A stretch of 64,000 bases of DNA from Cytophagaceae bacterium (GCA_027486845.1 JAIXOL010000041.1:62001-126000), one strand, 5' to 3'. Counted from the first letter of the stretch, positions 28,779 to 36,740 are shown. Made by a program: numbers and translations. Notes: a model not told the origin generated them from the sequence alone.

Positions 28779-29059
28779 ATGAGTGCAGAAAAATTTTGAA
28801 TTTCGGAGAAAGAGTGGCGAAACTACCACGCAGAGTTCCTGTCGCTGACCAAATCTGTAATCTAAGGTCAGAAAAAAGAAATTGAAAAACAAGTAAATTT
28901 ATTGTTCGGAACGAAGTTGAGGGAATACCACGCATTGGAAATGTCGAAGATAACTATGCACGAAATTACTAAGTTATGCAGAATCTGCTACTTGAAATCT
29001 TTGCTAATTTTTCATCTGATGAAACGTTAAAAAGCGAAGTATCTAAAGTTCTTGAATAA
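28779..29059 (+). pseudogene. Degenerate ORF of unknown family
   Basis: The plus strand shows protein-like but interrupted reading frames. From ATG 28779 one frame reads MSAEKF, stop, ISEKEWRNYHAEFLSLTKS and, after another stop, QKKEIEKQVNLLF. A different frame near the end reads MQNLLLEIFANFSSDETLK then SEVSKVLE and a stop. Two in-frame stops plus a frame change indicate a decayed gene. The family was not recognised. It lies between palindromic element copy 2 and the HEPN gene. Confidence 0.4.
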
Positions 29060-29132
29060 ATTTTAAATGAAAAAATAGATAAAAAGTTGAAAGTAAACTA
29101 ATATTGCATATTATTTGTTGCTTAATTAATAA

Positions 29133-29585
29133 ATGAAAAATCCGTCAGACATTAAAAGTCTTGCTTGGCAAAGGCTTGATGAAGCTAAAGTTTTATATAG
29201 AAATAAAAAATATGATGGGGCATTTTATTTGGCTGGATATAGTGTAGAATTAATGCTTAAAGCAAAAATCTGTGAAAATTGGGGTATTTCTAATTTATTT
29301 GATTTGGATGACAAGAAAGTTGGTGCTGATATTGCCAAAATAAGAGAAGTCGTGAAAACACATAAATTAACGATATTACTTATTTTGAGTGGATTAAAAA
29401 CTAAATTTGATAGTGACAAAGCAAGTAATAAAAATTTATTTAAAGCGAATTCACTCTTATTTGAAAGGTGGTCAGAACAAGTTAGATATTTTCCAGCAGG
29501 TTTTATAAAAAACAATGAAGTAAAAGGCTTGATTGATTTATTAAAAGATAAAAAAGGGTTACTAAAATGGATAGAGCAAAATTAG
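29133..29585 (+). CDS. HEPN-domain protein (candidate RNase toxin)
   Basis: An all-helical cytoplasmic protein of 150 residues. The first helices (AWQRLDEAKVLYRNKKYDGA then FYLAGYSVELMLKAKICENW) are characteristic of HEPN proteins, and the IREVVKTHKLTILL segment places Arg71 and His77 in the RX4-6H pattern used as an active site by HEPN RNases. HEPN proteins typically pair with a nucleotidyltransferase (MNT) antitoxin or belong to defence systems. Here the next gene overlaps it by 19 bases but does not look like an MNT protein. The pair has its own terminator and lies between 18-base direct repeats, consistent with a mobile module. Confidence 0.75.
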   Translation: MKNPSDIKSLAWQRLDEAKVLYRNKKYDGAFYLAGYSVELMLKAKICENWGISNLFDLDDKKVGADIAKIREVVKTHKLTILLILSGLKTKFDSDKASNKNLFKANSLLFERWSEQVRYFPAGFIKNNEVKGLIDLLKDKKGLLKWIEQN

Positions 29586-29899
29586 AAAACAAGCTTGATA
29601 CTGATTTTAAGGCAGGATGCCTAAAAAAAGGTTATCCTCTAATAAATATTTGCTTGGAAGAGGCTTATCCTGGGGATATATCAACTTCATATATTGTTAA
29701 TATTGTGGCTCAATGGGCAAAAGATATGGATTGCTCAGCAGCATTAGATATTCTAATTGATATTTTATGGGAAACAACAGAAATAGAATATAGGCAAGCG
29801 ATATTTTCAATTAATATATATGCTGATAATACTTTGCATTGTCAAAGCATTGATAAGATTAATGAGTATATGAGGGATTCAAATTTAGAACTATCATAA
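29567..29899 (+). CDS. Unknown 110-residue partner of the HEPN protein
   Basis: A small acidic protein overlapping the 3' end of the HEPN gene by 19 bases, which indicates translational coupling. No known family was recognised: there is no GSx-type nucleotidyltransferase motif, no helix-turn-helix and no membrane segment. It looks alpha/beta, with helical STSYIVNIVAQWAKDMD and ALDILIDILWETTEIEY and a strand-like AIFSINIYAD. The position suggests an antitoxin or regulatory partner, but this is not shown by sequence. A terminator follows 20-odd bases later. Confidence 0.6.
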   Translation: MDRAKLENKLDTDFKAGCLKKGYPLINICLEEAYPGDISTSYIVNIVAQWAKDMDCSAALDILIDILWETTEIEYRQAIFSINIYADNTLHCQSIDKINEYMRDSNLELS

Positions 29900-29922
29900 A
29901 GTAATTGAAAAAAATATTAATA

Positions 29923-29955
29923 AGAAAGGCAAGTATAGGTACTTGTCTTTTTTTG
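29923..29955 (+). terminator. Terminator after the HEPN gene pair
   Basis: A stem of about ten bases (AAGgCAAGTA with TACTTGtCTT, one G.U-type mismatch) with a short loop and a seven-T tail. Confidence 0.75.
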
Positions 29956-29973
29956 TGTTGAAAAACTTCCAAC
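29956..29973 (+). repeat. 18-base direct repeat, right copy
   Basis: Identical to 28560-28577 and in the same orientation. It begins directly after the T tract of the HEPN-pair terminator, so the unit between the copies is about 1.4 kb and contains the degenerate ORF and the HEPN pair. Confidence 0.8.
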
Positions 29974-30202
29974 TAGTAAAAGTACGAACTTGGATTATCT
30001 AATTATTATTTCATAAACAACTGATAATCAATAAACTTGTCGTTAATTAAGCAAATGTTGGCGATCAATTTACTTAACAAATGCAAGCTTTATTTAATAA
30101 TTTTAAAAACCAAGAATTTATCAAAAAAAATAAAAATATAAATTTGTGAATCAAAAGTGTTTAAGAATGTTGCAGAAGTTTAAATTTAAGAAACTAAAAA
30201 TG

Positions 30203-30520
30203 TTATCTTAAACTTCGTTCCAACAATATCAAGAAAACAACCAGCCCAACTACTTCTTGGTTCAAAACTGTAGATAATTGTCGGGCTTTGATAATTTTGG
30301 GCATTTCATAGAAGGAAACAGCATCGAAACCGAGCATATTTTCACGATAATATTTAAAGGCATTAATCACAACACTAAGTGACAAATAAGATAGTTGGCG
30401 TTTGCTCACAAGAAAATCGAGATACAGATTAAATTGAGCTTTGTCTTCAATTTTTCCCAAAAGAAAGTTGCTTTCTTTTCAATCTTTTAAAATTTCTATC
30501 ATGTCAATCAATTTATTTTT
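30203..30520 (-). pseudogene. Tyrosine recombinase (integrase) N-terminal relic
   Basis: The minus-strand frame reads GKIEDKAQFNLYLDFLVSKR then QLSYLSLSVVINAFKYYREN and ...PKIIKARQLSTVLNQEVVGL, the SAM-like core-binding domain and linker of Xer/phage-type integrases. Upstream the same frame continues as NKLIDMIEILKD, a TGA stop, then KESNFLLG, so one in-frame stop interrupts it. The catalytic domain (R..HxxR..Y) is absent; the frame ends where a 12-base word shared with palindromic element copy 1 occurs. It is a non-functional remnant but indicates past site-specific recombination at this island. Confidence 0.65.
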
Positions 30521-30605
30521 GGCTAAATTGCTGAAAATCGACAAAATAAATAAGTAAATTGTCAAAATTAGCTTATAGCAATTTTTGCCATCAAATTTCA
30601 GAAAT

Positions 30606-31256
30606 ATGTCAAATTATCTTTTTTCCAAAACTGCTTACATCAAAGGGGTTCAATGTGATAAACAATTATATCTCTATAAACATCATTATAAACTTCAAGA
30701 CCCGCTCAGTCCTGAAACCAAAGCAAAGTTTAGAGGTGGACATGATTTTGAGGATGCCTATCGTGCCGCTAATTTTCCATTTGCTGTTGATATTGAGAAA
30801 ATTGCCAAAAACCGAAATGAATATCAGGCACTTACCCAACAAGTATTACAAAAACAAATAGCTGATGTTTTTGAGGCAACATTTGTGTATCAAGAAGTTT
30901 TGGTGATGAACGATGTTTTAACCCGAAGTAGCGGAAAATGGGAGATTCAAGAAATAAAAAACAGTTTTGAATTAAAACCAACACATATTCAAGATATTGC
31001 TTTGCAATATTTTGTAACAAAAGGAGCCTTAGGACAAGAACTTGATGCTAAGTTAGTATTAAATGATGGAGCTAATGCTTATACCATAATCGACGTTACT
31101 ACCGAAGTAAAAGCCTTGCAACATAGTATTTCGGCAAATATTCAACGGTTTAAAAATGTTTTGGAGCAAGACTCAATTCCGAAAACAAATGTTGGTAGTC
31201 AATGTGAAGTACCCTATAAATGCAGCTTTTTTGGATATTGCCATAAGTCAGTATAA
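30606..31256 (+). CDS. Stand-alone Cas4-like PD-(D/E)XK Fe-S nuclease (DUF2779 N-domain-like)
   Basis: A 216-residue protein with the layout of Cas4/AddB-type nucleases. One early cysteine (Cys17 in GVQCDKQLYLYK) and three late ones (Cys200, Cys206, Cys212 in CEVPYKCSFFGYCHK) would hold a 4Fe-4S cluster. The nuclease core is Asp103, then Glu116-x-Lys118 in WEIQEIKNS, followed by HIQDIALQYF. This resembles the N-terminal domain of DUF2779 proteins, which are normally more than twice as long, but here the gene stops right after the last cysteine and meets a terminator six bases on. ATG 30606 is used; the frame extends to 30585 without added similarity. No cas1, cas2 or CRISPR repeat is nearby. 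Confidence 0.75.
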   Translation: MSNYLFSKTAYIKGVQCDKQLYLYKHHYKLQDPLSPETKAKFRGGHDFEDAYRAANFPFAVDIEKIAKNRNEYQALTQQVLQKQIADVFEATFVYQEVLVMNDVLTRSSGKWEIQEIKNSFELKPTHIQDIALQYFVTKGALGQELDAKLVLNDGANAYTIIDVTTEVKALQHSISANIQRFKNVLEQDSIPKTNVGSQCEVPYKCSFFGYCHKSV

Positions 31257-31261
31257 ACAAA

Positions 31262-31291
31262 AACGGTATCAAGATTGCTCTTGATACCGTT
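31262..31291. terminator. Bidirectional terminator between the Cas4-like gene and mltD
   Basis: A perfect 13-base stem (31262-31274 with 31279-31291) with a four-base loop sits between two convergent genes, with A/T-rich flanks on both sides. Confidence 0.85.
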
Positions 31292-31311
31292 ATAATAAAT
31301 TTTTTTGCTAA

Positions 31312-32832
31312 TTAAACGATTTTCAATTTCTGTCCTTTTTTTACAGCATTTGTGCGTAAACCGTTTATTTTCTTTATTTTTTCAACTGAAATTCCGCCAT
31401 ATCTTTGAGAAATACTCCAAAGTGTGTCGCCTCTTTGCACTACATGGTATTTAGGTTTTGTTCTATCAATCGTTTTCTTAGACCTCCTTTCTTCTTTTAT
31501 TGTGCGTTCAATCTCAACAACCTCTTCAACATCATCGAAAATCACCAATTTCTGACCAAGCATAATTTTTGATGATTTTAAGTGATTCCAGACCTTCAAA
31601 TCATACGTATCGACATCATATTTATCTGCAATACGATTCAGAACATCACCTCTTTTTACTGTATAAATCTTCTTCTTTACCTTTCGGATTTTCTTAATTT
31701 CGTCTTCAGCCTTTTCTGGTTTTTCTTCTTCATCATTGTCATTTTCATCATTCGATGCTCTTGCCGAACCACCACCTATGATAATCACGCCGTTTTCAAG
31801 CACATCTTTAGAAGAGGCCAACATTACTGAAACTCCGTTTTGGAGTTGTGCTGAGTCTAAAATTGCTTGGCGATTCGCTTCAAAATACGCATAGTTTTCA
31901 ACTGGAATTTTTAATTCAAACCCTCTTGAATGACTAGGCAGAACTCCTTTTAAAATCGAAGGGTTATGCTTCTGAATATCATCTATGCTGATGCCACTCA
32001 TATTTGAAAAGGTTTCAAGATCTAAATAACCATCAATGATTACTTTCTCAACCGCTACAGGCTCCATGATTTCTTCTGGCAAAATCCCATATTCGTGAGC
32101 ATGATTCATCATGTACATAATTGCGGTGAACTGAGGAACATACGCACGGGTATCTTTGTGTAAGTATGGGTGCAATTGCCAGTAATTGGTGATATTTCCT
32201 GCACGACGAATCGCACGACGTAAATTTCCTGGGCCTGTATTATACGAGGCCAATACCAATTCCCAATCTCCGAAAATATTATATAATTGTCGGAAGTATT
32301 TGCAAGCAGCTTCGGTTGATTTCTCGATATCCATTCGGTCATCGACATATTCATCAACTTTCAGTCCAAAATCTTTACCTGTAGGTTTCATAAACTGCCA
32401 AAGACCAACAGCTTTAGCGTGAGAAATCGCCTTTGGATTCAGACCTGACTCAAGCATCGATAGATACTTTAGCTCGTCTGGCATATTATATTTAGCCAAA
32501 TATTTTTCAAAAATTGGGAAGTAAAAGTTTTTGCGTTCGAGCATTGTTTTAGTAAAACTCGGCTTTTTATAGATGAAATAATCTACAAAACTTTGCACAA
32601 TTGAATTATACTGAAGAGGAATCGAACGCTGCATGTTTTGAAATCCGTCTTTTACTCTGTTTACATTGGCAGTCGGAATAAATGTTTCAACTGTTGGGAG
32701 TTCATCAACTAACGAGTCTTCAGTCGAGACAGTAATTGCCTCTTCTGGAATAACAGATTGTGCATTTGTTGCGAAAACTGCACAACCTAAAAAACTCGAT
32801 AGGATAAGAATTTTTTTAGAGATCTTCATCAT
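31312..32832 (-). CDS. mltD: MltD-like membrane-bound lytic murein transglycosylase with LysM domains
   Basis: Exported 506-residue enzyme that cleaves the glycan backbone of peptidoglycan. A signal peptide ends near TNAQS. The SLT domain has the catalytic Glu128 in SMLESGLNP, then AVGLWQFMKPTGKDFGL and LASYNTGPGNLRRAIRRAG. After an acidic linker (NDENDNDEEEKPEKAED) come two LysM domains, YTVKRGDVLNRIADKYDV and YHVVQRGDTLWSISQRYGGI, which bind peptidoglycan. There is no lipobox, so attachment would be through LysM rather than a lipid. The two Met codons at the start make 32832 or 32829 equally possible. Confidence 0.92.
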   Translation of the reverse strand: MMKISKKILILSSFLGCAVFATNAQSVIPEEAITVSTEDSLVDELPTVETFIPTANVNRVKDGFQNMQRSIPLQYNSIVQSFVDYFIYKKPSFTKTMLERKNFYFPIFEKYLAKYNMPDELKYLSMLESGLNPKAISHAKAVGLWQFMKPTGKDFGLKVDEYVDDRMDIEKSTEAACKYFRQLYNIFGDWELVLASYNTGPGNLRRAIRRAGNITNYWQLHPYLHKDTRAYVPQFTAIMYMMNHAHEYGILPEEIMEPVAVEKVIIDGYLDLETFSNMSGISIDDIQKHNPSILKGVLPSHSRGFELKIPVENYAYFEANRQAILDSAQLQNGVSVMLASSKDVLENGVIIIGGGSARASNDENDNDEEEKPEKAEDEIKKIRKVKKKIYTVKRGDVLNRIADKYDVDTYDLKVWNHLKSSKIMLGQKLVIFDDVEEVVEIERTIKEERRSKKTIDRTKPKYHVVQRGDTLWSISQRYGGISVEKIKKINGLRTNAVKKGQKLKIV

Positions 32833-32989
32833 TATAATGTATTAGCGAATGTTTTTTACGCTTGGTTTATGGTATTAGGAAAGCAAAGCATTATCAAAAA
32901 TAATTCATAACTACTTTTTTGTCAAGTAAATTCTGGTTTATTTTTATATTTTCAATTATTTCTGAATATACTATTTGTTCAGAAATAAT

Positions 32990-34408
32990 CTATTGCTCTA
33001 ATGACTTTGCAAATGCGAGCATTTTTGATTCATCAAAATTCTTGCCAAGAATTTGAATTCCGATAGGTAACCCAATTGAATTTTTTCCGTTGGGTATCGA
33101 AATGCACGGATTTCCTATTACATTTGCTTGAACAGTAAAGATATCCATCAAAAACATTTGTAATTGGTCGTCTGATTTTTCTCCAATTTTAATTGCTGGT
33201 GTTGGCGTTGTCGGCGAAATCAGAAAATCATATTTTGATAAAATCTGATCTGTCGCTTCTTTTATTAAACGTCTAACCCTCTGTGCTTTCGTATAGTAAG
33301 CATCATAATAATCTGCACTGAGTACAAAAGTGCCTAAAATAATACGACGGCGAACCTCAGCACCGAAGCCTTCTCCACGAGATTTTTTATAGAGTTGTTC
33401 TAAGTTTTTAACACCAGCGGCACGATGTCCATAACGAACGCCATCGAATCTCGAGAGATTTGAGCTTGCCTCTGCTGTTGTTAGGATATAATATGTTGGC
33501 AATAAATATTTCATCAAAGGATAGTCAACTGCCTCAACGATATGGCCTTCTGCCTTTAATTGTTCAATTTTTTCTTTCGTATTTTTTCTTACATCTTCGT
33601 CTAGGCCTTCGCTTTCAAGTGCTTCACGCATGTAGGCGAGGCGATACTGTTTTTTTGGGGTAAGATTTTGACTATATGTAGGTACTTCAAGGTGAGAGAC
33701 AGTACTATCATGTTCGTCAGCACCTGAAATGATTTCGAGAAGTAGTGCGGCATCCTCAACCGTTTTGGTAATTGGCCCGATACAATCAAATGATGATGCG
33801 TAGGCAATTAGCCCCCAACGCGAAACTCTTGAATAAGTTGGTTTTAATCCAACTACGCCACAAAAAGCTGCTGGCTGACGAACCGAACCACCAGTATCAG
33901 AACCCAACGAAGCCAAGCACATATCGGCCTGAACTGCTACCGCCGATGCCCCAGAAGAACCACCTGGCACACGGGTTGGGTCGGCAAAGTTAAGGGTTGG
34001 GCCAAAAGCAGAGTTTTCGTTTGATGAACCCATTGCAAACTCATCACAGTTTTGGCGACCAATAATAATGGCATCCTCGGCTAATATTCGCTCTACAGCA
34101 GTAGCCGTAAATTGAGATTGAAAGCCATTAAGGATTTTGCTCGATGCTTGTAATCCATGATTTTCATAAGCCAAAACATCTTTCAAGCCAATAACCATGC
34201 CTGCCAAACGACCAGCCGTTCCGTCTTTGATTTTCTGGTCAACAGTTTCTGCCTGTTTTAGTGCTTCATTTGTATATACTTCCAAAAAAACATTAAGATT
34301 TTTATTGGCTTCTATCTGCTCTAAATAATGTTTTACCAACAATAAGCAATTAGTTTCGCCGCTAGAAATAGCTTGTTTTACTGCTTTATATGAATTGTAT
34401 CTGGTCAT
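32990..34408 (-). CDS. gatA: Glutamyl-tRNA(Gln)/aspartyl-tRNA(Asn) amidotransferase subunit A
   Basis: Amidase subunit of the GatCAB complex, 472 residues, which releases ammonia from glutamine to amidate misacylated tRNA. The amidase-signature catalytic triad is visible: Lys in GLKDVLAYEN, and the serines in PGGSSGASAVAV and SLGSDTGGSVRQPAAFCG. The C-terminal part PCISIPNGKNSIGLPIGIQI is also typical. ATG 34408 (MTRYNSYKAV) is preferred over the longer frame from 34450, which runs into the tatA terminator. gatB and gatC are not in the window, as is usual when the subunits are dispersed. Confidence 0.93.
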   Translation of the reverse strand: MTRYNSYKAVKQAISSGETNCLLLVKHYLEQIEANKNLNVFLEVYTNEALKQAETVDQKIKDGTAGRLAGMVIGLKDVLAYENHGLQASSKILNGFQSQFTATAVERILAEDAIIIGRQNCDEFAMGSSNENSAFGPTLNFADPTRVPGGSSGASAVAVQADMCLASLGSDTGGSVRQPAAFCGVVGLKPTYSRVSRWGLIAYASSFDCIGPITKTVEDAALLLEIISGADEHDSTVSHLEVPTYSQNLTPKKQYRLAYMREALESEGLDEDVRKNTKEKIEQLKAEGHIVEAVDYPLMKYLLPTYYILTTAEASSNLSRFDGVRYGHRAAGVKNLEQLYKKSRGEGFGAEVRRRIILGTFVLSADYYDAYYTKAQRVRRLIKEATDQILSKYDFLISPTTPTPAIKIGEKSDDQLQMFLMDIFTVQANVIGNPCISIPNGKNSIGLPIGIQILGKNFDESKMLAFAKSLEQ

Positions 34409-34438
34409 TTTAAAATCATGAGAATGTAAAAACAAAAA

Positions 34439-34476
34439 AACAACAGTCACTCAGTTTTTGACTGGGTGCTGTTGTT
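34439..34476 (-). terminator. Terminator between tatA and gatA
   Basis: Eight outer base pairs (34439-34446 with 34469-34476) extended by a nearly complete inner stem. Reading leftward it runs into a T-rich tract (A tract at 34432-34438 on the plus strand), so it ends the tatA transcript just ahead of gatA. Confidence 0.75.
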
Positions 34477-34541
34477 AAGGTGTTGCCAAATACTTTTACC
34501 TTCGAATCCGCTCAAGTAACAGTAATTTGGCAAAATAGGCC

Positions 34542-34718
34542 TTATTTTTCTTCTGAAGTTGCTTTTTCGATGTTTTCTTTCACCTCACGTGAAGCATCTT
34601 TAAATTCACGGATACCTTTTCCCAATCCACGAGCAAGCTCAGGAAGTTTTTTTGCACCGAAAAAGAAAAGAATTACAACCAAAATCAAAATCATTTCTGT
34701 ACTACCGAGACCGAACAT
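34542..34718 (-). CDS. tatA: Sec-independent translocase protein TatA
   Basis: A 58-residue inner-membrane protein, the pore-forming TatA/E component of the twin-arginine export pathway. It reads MFGLGSTEMILILVVILFFF followed by GAKKLPELARGLGKGIREF and a charged amphipathic helix. The membrane helix, the FGAKKLPELARGLG hinge and the amphipathic helix are all family hallmarks. It is a single gene with a terminator just downstream; tatC is not in the window. The promoter side contains a curious run of CTGnnGACAG-like words (about 34745-34775). Confidence 0.93.
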   Translation of the reverse strand: MFGLGSTEMILILVVILFFFGAKKLPELARGLGKGIREFKDASREVKENIEKATSEEK

Positions 34719-34950
34719 AATATTATTTATTTAAAGTGTTTTTTTGTCTATAGACTGCTGACAACTGTCTGCAGTATTTTTTTTTATTCTATTACAAATG
34801 TAAAAGTAAATTAGAAATTAAAAAATTAATTTCGTCTTAAACTTTTTAATTGTTAAGTCAGTTATTTTACTAAAAAATTATGATGATTTTTAGTAAAAAC
34901 CTTATTATCAACTAATTTTTCGTTTATGTCGATTAAAAAGTTGGTATTGT

Positions 34951-35379
34951 CTATTTCATATTTTGCCATTTATCAAATTTTACTAACTCATTATCTATGC
35001 TTTTAAAGATAAAAACCAACAATGCAACGTCATCGCTCAAGCCTATAAATGGTAAAAAGTCTGGAATAATATCAATTGGTGATATAAAATATACAAAAGC
35101 GGCAATGATTTTCACTAAACTACCAAGCTCAATTTGGCGATAATCGCCAACGGCATAGGCCTTAATGAGAGTACCCATGATTGTGATTTTTTCTCTAATG
35201 ACATCAAAAATTCCGCCTACACCCAATTCTTGGGTTTTGGTGAGAGTAGTTTGTAATAATTTTAATAAGCTTTTAGCATTTTTTGCGATTCTAGGTGCTT
35301 TTCCCAAAGCACTTTTATAAATAGCAGATTCGATTATTTTTGAAAGCAAACTTTGCGTTGAACTCGCTTTGGTACTCAT
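34951..35379 (-). CDS. YkvA/DUF1232 family membrane protein
   Basis: A 142-residue protein whose C-terminal half carries the DUF1232 core AFVYFISPIDIIPDFLPFIG followed by LSDDVALLVFIFKSI, with a short membrane-embedded hairpin. The N-terminal half is basic and helical (KIIESAIYKSALGKAPRIAK). The function of YkvA-like proteins is unknown. It lies alone between tatA and the divergent mdh gene. Confidence 0.85.
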   Translation of the reverse strand: MSTKASSTQSLLSKIIESAIYKSALGKAPRIAKNAKSLLKLLQTTLTKTQELGVGGIFDVIREKITIMGTLIKAYAVGDYRQIELGSLVKIIAAFVYFISPIDIIPDFLPFIGLSDDVALLVFIFKSIDNELVKFDKWQNMK

Positions 35380-35701
35380 TTTATTTAGTATTGTGCTTTA
35401 AAAATGAAATTTTCAGGTAATTAGTTTCTTGAAATTTTAGTGCAAGAAAAGCCTGCATTAAAGCTACATTTTTTTGAAACATATTATAGAAACGTAAAAA
35501 CTCATTAAAAATATCCATCAAATATAAAAAATGCAAAAAAAACATTCAAATACATTGTTTTGTATTAGTTTTGTCCAATAAATTTGTTGATTGAAAACAA
35601 TAATTTATAATTTTATAAAATTCCTGCCAAAATATAACCCCAAAGTCAGGAATAAACTCATAATAAGTTCCCCCTCTGGGGGTTAGGGGGCTTTAAAATA
35701 C
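35380..35701. other. Intergenic region before mdh, with a G/C-run element
   Basis: About 320 AT-rich bases between the YkvA gene and mdh. The only notable item is a block of C and G runs at 35670-35691, immediately before the mdh start codon. No ORF or clear consensus promoter was recognised. Confidence 0.45.
35670..35691. repeat. C-run/G-run palindromic block before mdh
   Basis: CCCCC, CTGGGGG and TTAGGGGG words can fold into alternative hairpins only 10 bases ahead of the mdh ATG. Similar C/G-run intergenic words occur in many Bacteroidota genomes (recollection, not checked). It could affect mdh translation or be a dispersed repeat. Confidence 0.4.
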
Positions 35702-36640
35702 ATGAAAGTAACAGTAGTAGGTGCAGGTGCGGTTGGTGCAACCACTGCCGACAACATTGCTCGCAAGCAAATAGTAGATGAAGTTGTATTGCTTGATATT
35801 AAGCAAGGTGTTGCTGAAGGAAAAGCAATGGACTTAATGCAAACGGCTTCATTAGAGGGCTTCGATACAACTATCATCGGTTCAACAAATGATTATACAA
35901 AAACTGCAAAATCTGATGTAGTCGTTATTACTTCGGGTTTGCCACGTAAGCCGGGCATGACTCGTGAGGAGTTAATTGGCATCAATGCTGGTATCGTGAG
36001 AGATGTTGTGACAAAAATTTTGACACACTCTCCAAAGGCAATTTTGTTGATTGTTTCTAACCCGATGGATACCATGACTTACTTGGCATATCAAGTAGCT
36101 CAGGAAATGGGTGTAAATAAAAAACGCATCATCGGTATGGGTGGTTCTTTAGATTCATCACGTTTTCGTTATTTCTTATCTCAAGCAACTGGTTTTGCAC
36201 AAAGTGATATTCATGGACAGGTAATCGGTGGACATGGAGATACAACAATGATTCCATTGACCCGTTTGGCTACAGTAAACAGTATTCCAGTGAGCCGTTT
36301 CTTATCGAAAGAAGTACTCGAGAAAGTTGCAGCCGATACGATGGTTGGTGGTGCGACGCTTACAGGTTTGTTGGGAACTTCGGCTTGGTACGCTCCAGGT
36401 ATCGCCTCATGTGCAGTTGTTGAGGCTATTGTACGTGACGAGAAAAAAGTAATTCCTTCGAGTGTTTACTTGAATGGTGAGTACGGTCAAAAAGATATTT
36501 GTATGGGTGTGCCAGTTATAATTGGCCGTAATGGTTGGGAAAAAATCATTAATATTCGTTTGAATCAAGAAGAACAAGCTGCTTTTGCAAAATCGGCTGA
36601 AGCAGTTAGAAATATGAATAATGTATTAGCTACATTATAA
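35702..36640 (+). CDS. mdh: Malate dehydrogenase (LDH-like type)
   Basis: Cytoplasmic TCA-cycle enzyme of 312 residues interconverting malate and oxaloacetate with NAD. The Rossmann nucleotide loop is VVGAGAVGATTADN; substrate-binding arginines are in SGLPRKPGMTREEL; the catalytic His178 is in GGHGDTTMIPL. The Arg in GLPRKPG at the specificity loop favours malate over lactate. The ATG at 35702 directly precedes the nucleotide fold. It is a single-gene unit ended by the terminator at 36664. Confidence 0.95.
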   Translation: MKVTVVGAGAVGATTADNIARKQIVDEVVLLDIKQGVAEGKAMDLMQTASLEGFDTTIIGSTNDYTKTAKSDVVVITSGLPRKPGMTREELIGINAGIVRDVVTKILTHSPKAILLIVSNPMDTMTYLAYQVAQEMGVNKKRIIGMGGSLDSSRFRYFLSQATGFAQSDIHGQVIGGHGDTTMIPLTRLATVNSIPVSRFLSKEVLEKVAADTMVGGATLTGLLGTSAWYAPGIASCAVVEAIVRDEKKVIPSSVYLNGEYGQKDICMGVPVIIGRNGWEKIINIRLNQEEQAAFAKSAEAVRNMNNVLATL

Positions 36641-36663
36641 TATTTTTGGTATTCTTTTTATAG

Positions 36664-36698
36664 AACTCGTAGGAAAGCCATTTCTACGAGTTTTTTTT
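36664..36698 (+). terminator. Terminator after mdh
   Basis: Nine-base perfect stem AACTCGTAG/CTACGAGTT (36664-36672 with 36684-36692) followed by eight T residues. Confidence 0.85.
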
Positions 36699-36740
36699 AA
36701 CCCGAATTTGCTGTAATTTGCACAAAATTTAAGAATAACC

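Larger units (their letters stand above)
28432..29132. other. Intergenic stretch between the RHS gene and the HEPN gene
   Basis: About 700 bases hold the RHS promoter region, the second palindromic element (28571-28660) and a degenerate former coding region (about 28779-29059). A leftward 84-codon frame at 28681-28935 runs through the element edge and is not supported. Confidence 0.5.
29900..30605. other. Intergenic region with terminator, repeat and integrase relic
   Basis: Around 700 bases contain the HEPN-pair terminator (29923-29955), the right 18-base repeat, a possible third weaker palindrome with TTCCAAC near 29968 and GTTGG near 30057, a 12-base word shared with element copy 1 at 30213-30224, and the tyrosine recombinase relic described separately. 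Confidence 0.5.

Noticed and set aside
28681-28935. Leftward 84-codon frame near palindromic element copy 2
   Set aside because: It runs antisense through the degenerate plus-strand gene and has no family features.
30606-31256. CRISPR-associated Cas4 proper
   Set aside because: The Cas4-like cysteines and nuclease motif are present, but no cas1, cas2 or repeat array is nearby and the sequence fits the DUF2779 N-terminal domain better.
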